Made by a program: the position numbers and the translations under genes. Below are positions 58,722 through 64,000 of a DNA stretch of 64,000 nucleotides, piece after piece. Within the stretch, counting starts at the first letter, position 1, and every line of letters starts with the position of its first letter. Location: the NCBI RefSeq assembly GCF_036867195.1, contig NZ_JBAJII010000001.1, positions 806,001-870,000 of the forward strand, in the 5' to 3' direction. This DNA is from Arthrobacter sp. Soc17.1.1.1 (GTDB lineage: Bacteria > Actinomycetota > Actinomycetes > Actinomycetales > Micrococcaceae). The notes beneath the pieces were generated by a model. That model was given only the letters and a program-made list of their open reading frames with translations. It did not search any database and was not told the DNA's origin.

Positions 58722-60386
58722 CTAGGCGGCGACGGGGTGCACGATGAAGTCGACCACCGAGTGGGTGAACGTCCGCGTCCGCAGGGGCGGAGGCGATCCG
58801 GGCAATGGAGGCGCGGTGGAGACGTAGGTGTGCCCGGTGGGGGTGCGGTACTCGATCGCGTGCTGTGGACCGGGCAGGGGCCGGGCTGACCAGCCGGGCG
58901 CTTCCTTGACGTAGTTGCAGCTCTCGCACAGGCCCTGCCCGCCCTCGGCGTCCGTGGTCCCGGTGACGCGCCACGGGACGATGTGGTCGGCATGCCGGAT
59001 CGGCGCGTCACAGTACGGCGTGCGGCAGGTGGCGTCCCTCGTGGCGATCAGGCGCCGGAGTCCTGGCGGGAACAGCCGGGCACGGGAGTCCATCGCCACC
59101 AGCCGGCCCGTCTCCGGTGCGGTGTACAACCGGCGCAGCCACACCGGAAGGGCTGCGTCGTCGTGTGTGCCGGGACGGTCGGCTCCATCGGCTGTGATGC
59201 CGCTGCCCTCCCTGCCCTTCCTGTGCTCCTGCGCACCGTCCCGGACGAGATCCCGGGCCACCTGCGCCGGGACGGTGCCGTAGCCGGGGAGATGGGCCGG
59301 CTCGCTGTCGCCCTGGAGCAGGGTGCGGTCGGTCATGATCAGCTGGACCTCCGTCCGCACGGTTCCTGCGGGCGAGCCGGTGAGACGCTCCACGAGGGCG
59401 TCGGCCATCACCTGGCCGCGGCTGCGCCCGTGGCTGCCGCCCTCGCCGATCTCGGCGTCGGCGTGGCGGGACAGGGCGGAGTACGCGCTGATGGCTTCGG
59501 CGGCAGGAAGCAGGGCGGTCAGGTAGGCCATGGTGTCCGGGGCGGGCCTGCAACTGACGTAGCGCTCACCGACGGCCCTGCGGGCTCGGGCCACGGCGGC
59601 CTCGGGCTCGAGCCGGTAGGCGATGCTGCGGGTCCTGTTCGTCAGGCTCCGGGTGCCGACGCCGTCGAGTGCGCCGGTGTCGGCCGCCAGCTCCGTATCC
59701 ACAGCGTGCCTGTTCGCGGTGCTGAGGCAGACGGTCTCGCGGACGATCAGCGTGGCGCGCCACTCGGTCAGGACACCGGTCTGCAGGGCCCTGAGGGTGC
59801 GGGGCATGTCGGTCACCAGGATCCGGGCGAGGCCCAGCAGCCGGGAGCCCTGGTGCGGGGACTCGCGCCGTGCCAGCGCGACCTCGGTGCCCACGCCCCG
59901 CCCGCGCTGATCGGCCGGCACGCCGGCGGCTGCCTCCGCTCGTCGCCGGGCGGTGTCCAGCGCCAGGGCCGCGCGGGCCTGGTCGGCCGCAATCGCACTC
60001 TTCAGGTCCTCGAGCGCCCTCAGGTGCGAGATGAGCGCCTCCTCGTACCCCTCGGGGATCGCCTCGGGGAGGGTAGTCGGGATCGCATCAGGGAGGGCAT
60101 CCGGGACCGAGCCTCGAAGGTCAGCGGCGGTCGGCCTGCCGCAGGAGGCGCAGGCGCCGTCGGCATCGGGGGCGGCATTGCTGGCCCGGGTACCAGCGGG
60201 ACGCTGCGCCGAGAGACTCCTCGGGGCTATGGCATCTCTCGACGGGGTACCAGCGGGCCGCGGCGTCGAGGGACTCCTCGGGGATGCGAGGCTCGCGGTC
60301 CACCCGCGCAACACCGACAGATCCACGGCCGGCGTGTAGGAGCCGGAGGGGTGTCCGTCCTGAGTGCGTCCGCCGTTGTCGAACAT
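58722..60386 (-). CDS. DUF222 and HNH endonuclease domain protein (13E12-like)
   Basis: The 554-residue protein combines a long DUF222 region (about 95-420, with the AYLTALLPAAEAISAY segment) and a C-terminal HNH nuclease at about 460-500 (HADHIVPW followed by GLCESCNYVKEAPGW). This architecture is a multicopy actinobacterial family with unknown biological role, possibly mobile. Residues about 28-100 are a low-complexity linker including two copies of a 19-residue repeat (PRSPS/PRSLS units). The ATG at 60386 has no ribosome-binding site but is placed 7 nt after a -10 box, suggesting leaderless translation. The promoter DNA is AT-rich and unlike its surroundings. Confidence 0.9.
   Translation of the reverse strand: MFDNGGRTQDGHPSGSYTPAVDLSVLRGWTASLASPRSPSTPRPAGTPSRDAIAPRSLSAQRPAGTRASNAAPDADGACASCGRPTAADLRGSVPDALPDAIPTTLPEAIPEGYEEALISHLRALEDLKSAIAADQARAALALDTARRRAEAAAGVPADQRGRGVGTEVALARRESPHQGSRLLGLARILVTDMPRTLRALQTGVLTEWRATLIVRETVCLSTANRHAVDTELAADTGALDGVGTRSLTNRTRSIAYRLEPEAAVARARRAVGERYVSCRPAPDTMAYLTALLPAAEAISAYSALSRHADAEIGEGGSHGRSRGQVMADALVERLTGSPAGTVRTEVQLIMTDRTLLQGDSEPAHLPGYGTVPAQVARDLVRDGAQEHRKGREGSGITADGADRPGTHDDAALPVWLRRLYTAPETGRLVAMDSRARLFPPGLRRLIATRDATCRTPYCDAPIRHADHIVPWRVTGTTDAEGGQGLCESCNYVKEAPGWSARPLPGPQHAIEYRTPTGHTYVSTAPPLPGSPPPLRTRTFTHSVVDFIVHPVAA
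60191..60283. repeat. Two 36-bp direct repeats with 57-bp period inside the HNH gene
   Basis: The copies at 60191-60226 and 60248-60283 agree at 32 of 36 positions and are in the same reading frame (57 bp is 19 codons). They encode the Pro/Arg/Ser-rich linker of the DUF222/HNH protein, so repeat number could vary between strains without a frameshift. Confidence 0.8.
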
Positions 60387-60393
60387 GTATTCT

Positions 60394-60421
60394 ATTGTAC
60401 TATCTGTGATGTAGAACACAA
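60394..60421 (-). promoter_or_regulatory. Leaderless promoter of the HNH gene
   Basis: On the minus strand TTGTGT (60421-60416) and TACAAT (60399-60394) are separated by 16 bp, and the ATG at 60386 begins 7 nt after the -10. Perfect 7-bp inverted arms CTATTGT (60392-60398) and ACAATAG (60418-60424) overlap both hexamers and could be a control site. Confidence 0.65.
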
Positions 60422-60468
60422 TAGCTAATAGTGACGTGGGAGGGAACGTCCGAGTGCAAGCGTCGGTC

Positions 60469-60885
60469 CTAGGCCTTCGGCGCGAACAGCTCGAGTGCGA
60501 TGTTGTCCGGGTCACGGAACTCCAGGATGTAGCCCGCACCGATGTCCTTGATCCCGGAGTGCCGGATGCCGCGTTCCTCGAGCTGCCCCACGGCGTCGTC
60601 GAGCACGTCGCGGCCTTCGACCGTGAACGCGAGATGGTCGAGGCCCACCCTGTTCTCGCTGAAGACGTCGTCCGCTACCGGCCGCAGGCCGAGCAGCGTG
60701 GCCCCGAGCCGGTAGATCACCCCGCCGTACAGGAAGCCGAGCTGCTCGCGCGTCTCCTCGTCGGCACCCTCGGGCACCTCGAACGCGACGGGCAACCCGA
60801 AGACGGCGTCGTAGAACGCACGGGACGCAGCGATGTCCGTCACGGTGAGGCGGACATGGGCATAGGCCTTGATGGGGATGGTCAT
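60469..60885 (-). CDS. VOC/glyoxalase-family protein
   Basis: The 138-residue protein has paired beta-alpha-beta-beta-beta modules of the vicinal oxygen chelate fold: HVRLTVTDIAASRAFYDAVFG (about 10-30, described by its His10 and FYDAVFG end) and LDHLAFTVEGRDVLDDAV in the second half, ending RDPDNIALELFAP. His10, His in LDHLAF and Glu in ALELF are likely metal ligands. Family members include glyoxalase I, dioxygenases and antibiotic-binding proteins; the activity is not predictable. It is a single gene behind the HNH gene and divergent from the FetB-like gene. Confidence 0.85.
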   Translation of the reverse strand: MTIPIKAYAHVRLTVTDIAASRAFYDAVFGLPVAFEVPEGADEETREQLGFLYGGVIYRLGATLLGLRPVADDVFSENRVGLDHLAFTVEGRDVLDDAVGQLEERGIRHSGIKDIGAGYILEFRDPDNIALELFAPKA

Positions 60886-60960
60886 GACCGCAGTGTTGCA
60901 CGCCCCACCGGTCCGTGGGGCGGAACCGGGGACGCCCCGGACGCTCGATAGTCTGGCGGG

Positions 60961-61722
60961 ATGACCGCCCTCGGGGAAGCCTCCTCAGCCCTCGTCCCGA
61001 CAGCGGGTGCCGTCGTGCTGCTCATGGCCGTCACCGTGGGAGTCCTCGCCTGGTCCCGCTCGCCCCACCACTGGGCTCCCGCGCTGGCCGTGCTGCGCGG
61101 TGCGGTGCAGCTGGGGCTCATCAGCCTGATCCTCGGCGGGGTGATCACCAGTGCCCTGTGGGTGGCCTGTGCGCTGCTGGTGATGTTCACGGTGGCTGCG
61201 GCGACGGCGACCCGCCGCATCGGCTCCACCCGGCGCCATGTCCTGCTGATAACGCTGGGGATGGGATCGGGCGTCGTCGTGACCCTCGCCGTCGTATTCC
61301 TCACGGGTGCGATCGAGGCCGAACCGCGCTACCTGCTGGCCCTCGGCGGGATCGTCATCGGCAACACCATGTCCATCGCGACGCTCGCCGGGCGCCGCCT
61401 CCACGAGGCCACCCTGGAGCGATGGGACGAGGTGGAGGGCTGGCTCGCGCTCGGGGCGACGCGCCGCCGGGCGACCCTCGACATGGCACGGACCACCGTC
61501 CACTCGGCACTCATCCCGTCCACCGATCAGACGAGGACCACCGGGCTGGTCACACTGCCCGGTGCCTTCGTGGGCGCGATCTTCGGCGGGATCTCCCCGC
61601 TCGAGGCGGGCCGCTTCCAGATCGTGGTCCTCGCGTCGATCATGGCGGCAGGCGCGGTCACCGCCGTCGTGCTGGTGCGCGGGCTCGCGCCCGCAGGGGT
61701 GCGGCCCGACCCGCTGCCGTAG
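60961..61722 (+). CDS. fetB: FetB/YbbM-like ABC permease (UPF0014)
   Basis: The 253-residue protein has seven hydrophobic segments and the UPF0014 motifs LRGAVQLGLISLILGGVI (about 43-60), GGIVIGNTMSIATLAGRRL (about 129-147) and TTGLVTLPGAFVGAIFGG near residue 200. E. coli FetAB is an iron exporter acting in oxidative stress. The partner ATPase FetA, usually adjacent, is absent here; neighbours are a VOC protein and a luciferase-like enzyme. Start at the ATG at 60961. Confidence 0.85.
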   Translation: MTALGEASSALVPTAGAVVLLMAVTVGVLAWSRSPHHWAPALAVLRGAVQLGLISLILGGVITSALWVACALLVMFTVAAATATRRIGSTRRHVLLITLGMGSGVVVTLAVVFLTGAIEAEPRYLLALGGIVIGNTMSIATLAGRRLHEATLERWDEVEGWLALGATRRRATLDMARTTVHSALIPSTDQTRTTGLVTLPGAFVGAIFGGISPLEAGRFQIVVLASIMAAGAVTAVVLVRGLAPAGVRPDPLP

Positions 61723-61773
61723 CGCGACGCCGGTCCCGGGAATGGGGACACGCTCCCCAGCGCTACAGGGGGC

Positions 61774-62793
61774 ATGAAGAAGATCGGATTCCTGTCCTTC
61801 GGCCACTACCAGGACGTGCGCGGCTCGCTCGTCCCCACGGCCCGCGAGGCCCTCGTCCAGGCCGTGGAACTCGCCGTGGCCGCGGAGGAGCTCGGCGTCG
61901 ACGGTGCCTACATGCGCGTGCACCACTTCGCCCCGCAGTACTCGGCGCCCTTCCCGCTGCTGGCGGCCATGGCCGCACGGACGACGACGATCGAGCTGGG
62001 CACCGGCGTGATCGACATGCGGTACGAGAACCCGCTGTACATGGCCGAGGAAGCCGCGGTCACCGACCTCATCAGCAACAGGCGGCTGCAGCTCGGGATC
62101 AGCCGCGGCTCGCCCGAGACCGCCCTCGACGGCTTCCGCAGCTTCGGCTACGTGCCCGGGGACGGCTCCACCGACGCCGATCTCGCACGTGACAAGACGG
62201 CCCTGTTCCGTGCGGCGATCGCCGGGCACGGCATCGCCGACGCCAACCCGCGCATGACGGGCAGCACGGGGAAGCTGCCCATCGACCCGCTCTCACCCGG
62301 ACTCTCCGAGCGCATTTGGTGGGGCTCGGGCACCAGGGCGACGGCGCGGTGGGCGGGGGAGCAGGGCATGAACCTGATGAGCTCCACGCTGCTGACCGAG
62401 GACACGGGCGTGCCGTTCGACGAACTGCAGGCGGAGCAGATCGACGTCTTCCGGAAGGCCTGGGCGCAGGCGGGCCACGAGGGGACGGGGCGGGTCTCCG
62501 TGAGCCGCAGCATCCTGCCCATCGTCAGCGAGGCGGACGAGTACTACTTCGGCGTCCGTGCCCAGCGGGAGTCGACGGACCAGGTGGGCATCCTCGACGG
62601 CGCACGGTCCCGCTTCGGGCGCAGCTACATCGGGCCGCCCGATGTCATCGCCGAACAGCTCGCGGCCGACGCGGCGGTGCAGGCCGCCGACACGCTGCTG
62701 GTGACGATCCCCAACCAGCTCGGCGTCGAGTTCAACGCAGCGCTCCTCGGCAACATCGTCAGGCTGGTGGGCCCCGCAGCCGGTCTGCGCTGA
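61774..62793 (+). CDS. LLM-class flavin-dependent oxidoreductase
   Basis: The 339-residue TIM-barrel protein resembles bacterial luciferase-like monooxygenases: IGFLSFGHY at the start, DGAYMRVHHFAPQ (about 46-58), LGTGVIDMRYENPLYMAEEA and LGISRGSPE. It would use FMNH2 or F420 to oxidise an organic substrate that cannot be read from the sequence. AGGGGGC lies directly before the ATG. It follows the FetB-like gene after 51 nt and ends before a perfect terminator hairpin. Confidence 0.9.
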   Translation: MKKIGFLSFGHYQDVRGSLVPTAREALVQAVELAVAAEELGVDGAYMRVHHFAPQYSAPFPLLAAMAARTTTIELGTGVIDMRYENPLYMAEEAAVTDLISNRRLQLGISRGSPETALDGFRSFGYVPGDGSTDADLARDKTALFRAAIAGHGIADANPRMTGSTGKLPIDPLSPGLSERIWWGSGTRATARWAGEQGMNLMSSTLLTEDTGVPFDELQAEQIDVFRKAWAQAGHEGTGRVSVSRSILPIVSEADEYYFGVRAQRESTDQVGILDGARSRFGRSYIGPPDVIAEQLAADAAVQAADTLLVTIPNQLGVEFNAALLGNIVRLVGPAAGLR

Positions 62794-62796
62794 CGC

Positions 62797-62826
62797 CACC
62801 CGGCCCGCCGCGAGGCGGGCCGGGTG
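62797..62826. terminator. Perfect 13-bp terminator hairpin with GCGA tetraloop
   Basis: Arms 62797-62809 and 62814-62826 pair completely around GCGA, a GNRA-type loop. It lies between the convergent luciferase-like gene (stop 62793) and the leftward GAF/ANTAR gene (stop 62836). Confidence 0.87.
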
Positions 62827-62835
62827 TCCGGGTGC

Positions 62836-63555
62836 CTAGGACGCGGAGGAGTCCACGCCGCCGGTCAGTTCCAGAGCGACGTCCGCCACGGTGCGCCTGC
62901 CCTCCTGCGCACGGGCGACGAGTTCCCGCAGGGCGGCGCGTTCGTCGATGCCGCGCTGCGCCATCAGGATGCCCTTGGCCATGCCGATCCGGTCCCGCGT
63001 CTGCAGGGCGCCGGCCAGTTCGGCCCGGATGCGCAGGGGCGTCTCCGTGGTCTGTACATGGCCGAGCAGGGCGGCGGCGGAGGCTGCGAAGCGCGTCAGC
63101 GCGTGCTCGGTCGCCTCGTCGAAGGCATGCGCCTCCGTGGAGTAGACCTTCATGGCGCCGATGGCGGCCTGTCCCTGGACCAGCGGCACGCTCTGGCAGG
63201 AGCGCACCGACATCCCGGCGGCCGCCGCAGCCCATCGGGGCCAGCGCTGGCCGGGGGTGGTGGTGTCGTCGACCCGTGCGGGGCTGCTCGTGGCCCACGC
63301 GTCGAGGCAGGGCCCCTCGGAGAGTTCGTACTGCAGTTCGTCGGCCCGCAGGACCGATGCGTCGGTCGCGCCGCTGCTGGTCCGTCGACCGTGGTGGATG
63401 AGGGAGACGCCCGCGCCGGTGGCGCCGGGGATGAGGTCCCGTGCCGCTTCGGCGAGGAGGTCCACGGCGTGCTGGACGGTCTCCTCGGTGAGGAGCAACC
63501 CGCGGATACGGCCGAAAGCCGCGGCGAGTTCGTTGAGAGTGGGTTCGGAGTTCAT
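62836..63555 (-). CDS. GAF and ANTAR domain RNA-binding regulator
   Basis: The 239-residue protein has an N-terminal GAF sensor (about 20-165; VSLIHHGRRTSSGATDASVL region and SVPLVQGQAAIGAMKVYS) and a C-terminal ANTAR domain (about 175-232; LQTRDRIGMAKGILMAQRGI) that binds paired hairpins in nascent mRNA to prevent termination. Such proteins are abundant in Arthrobacter and mycobacteria. It faces a second GAF-type gene read rightward from 63758. No target transcript is identifiable in the window. Confidence 0.9.
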   Translation of the reverse strand: MNSEPTLNELAAAFGRIRGLLLTEETVQHAVDLLAEAARDLIPGATGAGVSLIHHGRRTSSGATDASVLRADELQYELSEGPCLDAWATSSPARVDDTTTPGQRWPRWAAAAAGMSVRSCQSVPLVQGQAAIGAMKVYSTEAHAFDEATEHALTRFAASAAALLGHVQTTETPLRIRAELAGALQTRDRIGMAKGILMAQRGIDERAALRELVARAQEGRRTVADVALELTGGVDSSAS

Positions 63556-63699
63556 GGAGTGCCTTCAGAAATCCTGTGCCGGTCGGAACCGACGGTAGAT
63601 CCAGCCCACTACTGGACCGGTTCCAAGATAGCCCCCGGGCCCGCGCCGGGCAAATCTCCTCATCGGGCCTCCAGGGTGCGCACCATGGCCGGACCGGAG

Positions 63700-63715
63700 C
63701 ATGGTTTGTACCATG
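63700..63715. promoter_or_regulatory. Palindrome CATGGT-TTGT-ACCATG between two GAF genes
   Basis: Perfect 6-bp arms around a 4-nt spacer lie 42 nt before the rightward start at 63758. ACCATGG also occurs at 63682-63688, so the element may be one of a pair of regulatory sites or an RNA hairpin in the leader. Confidence 0.4.
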
Positions 63716-63757
63716 GGTGCAGTTGTCACGTCGGCGTCTTGCCCGAAGGGATCTGCG

Positions 63758-64000
63758 ATGAACGAAAGGCCCGCTCTGCACTCCCCGGAGCACACGCAGC
63801 ACCTCCTGCAGGATCTGGTGATGACCTGTACCGGGCTGGACGACTTCCTCCAACGGCTCGTCGAGGTCGCCTCCGGGGCGCTCGCCGAGGACCCCGGGCA
63901 GGTCATGGTCGGCGTCACCGTCCTCCGGCAGCGCGCGAAGGCCGCGATCACGGGCACCTGCCCGGCGGCACACACCCTCACCGCCATCCAGTACCGGTTC
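63758..64000 (+). CDS. GAF-type protein, N-terminal fragment
   Basis: The gene runs off the right edge, leaving 81 residues. The start MNERPALHS follows GAAGGG with 7 nt spacing. The visible part (LLQDLVMTCTGLDDFLQRLVEVAS, described by LDDFLQRL, then VGVTVLRQRAKAAITGTCPA) resembles the opening of GAF domains in GAF-ANTAR proteins. It could be a second ANTAR-type regulator paired with the leftward gene; the C-terminal domain is outside the window. Confidence 0.75.
   Translation, partial: MNERPALHSPEHTQHLLQDLVMTCTGLDDFLQRLVEVASGALAEDPGQVMVGVTVLRQRAKAAITGTCPAAHTLTAIQYRF

Noticed and set aside
63582..63593. GTCGG-AA-CCGAC inverted repeat upstream of the GAF/ANTAR gene
   Set aside because: It is a short 5-bp-arm repeat without a second copy or a matching promoter arrangement.
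1..64000. CRISPR arrays, tRNA or rRNA genes, insertion sequences, prophage
   Set aside because: No regularly spaced repeats, no tRNA-like cloverleaf, no rRNA-like sequence and no transposase or integrase motifs were seen in any frame.

Overview
The window is a high-G+C actinobacterial chromosome segment, most like the Arthrobacter group of Micrococcaceae. The evidence is pervasive G/C third codon positions, frequent GTG/TTG starts, start/stop overlaps of 1-8 nt, leaderless-looking genes, MHS-type transporters, a DUF222/HNH nuclease and GAF-ANTAR proteins. It looks like a catabolic region with several transport-plus-enzyme cassettes, each beside its own regulator. I see no rRNA, tRNA, CRISPR array, insertion sequence or phage gene. 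No gene-free stretch exceeds 300 bases; the longest gaps (5472-5686, 12239-12425, 40708-40975, 45925-46139) are divergent promoter regions holding operator-like palindromes.

Region 1 (1-18 kb) concerns amide, imide and carbamoyl compounds. It has an MHS transporter fragment with a YtcJ-like amidohydrolase and a divergent PucR-type regulator, then a secreted protein. Next is a LacI-controlled cassette of M20 carbamoylase, two uncharacterised membrane proteins (one DUF5058), M20D amidohydrolase and amidase. A tandem-module Lrp/AsnC regulator then faces a five-gene cassette: NodB-like imidase/deacetylase, MHS transporter, SDR, ketopantoate-reductase-like protein and CPG2-type M20 peptidase. A DEDDh exonuclease follows.

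Region 2 (18.3-25.7 kb) is a D-galactonate locus: GntR regulator, ABC importer, gluconokinase, DgoD, DgoA and a PfkB-type 2-keto-3-deoxy-sugar-acid kinase.

Region 3 (25.7-36.4 kb) is mixed: an ABC exporter with a LolA/RseB-like secreted protein, a GlsB-like stress protein, a PGPGW membrane protein, a four-helix copper-storage protein, a ScyD/ScyE-like secreted protein, an XRE regulator, a TetR/MFS efflux pair with a striking 37-bp operator, a hypothetical gene and a beta-hydroxyacid dehydrogenase.

Region 4 (36.4-44.7 kb) looks like an Amadori-product regulon: FAD oxidoreductase, LacI regulator, FrlD-like kinase, FrlB-like deglycase and a divergent ABC sugar importer. Three copies of the palindrome TGAKACCGGTMTCA lie in its promoters.

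Region 5 (44.8-51.7 kb) has a ROK regulator divergent from an ABC importer and GH13 alpha-glucosidase, followed by a DUF1992 gene with no clear ATG start. Region 6 (51.7-58.7 kb) has an F420/NADP reductase-like gene and a CitA/DcuS-type two-component system divergent from a TctCBA transporter and a coupled UspA protein. Region 7 (58.7-64 kb) holds the HNH nuclease, a VOC protein, an unpaired FetB-like permease, a luciferase-like monooxygenase and two GAF/ANTAR-type genes, the last cut by the window end.
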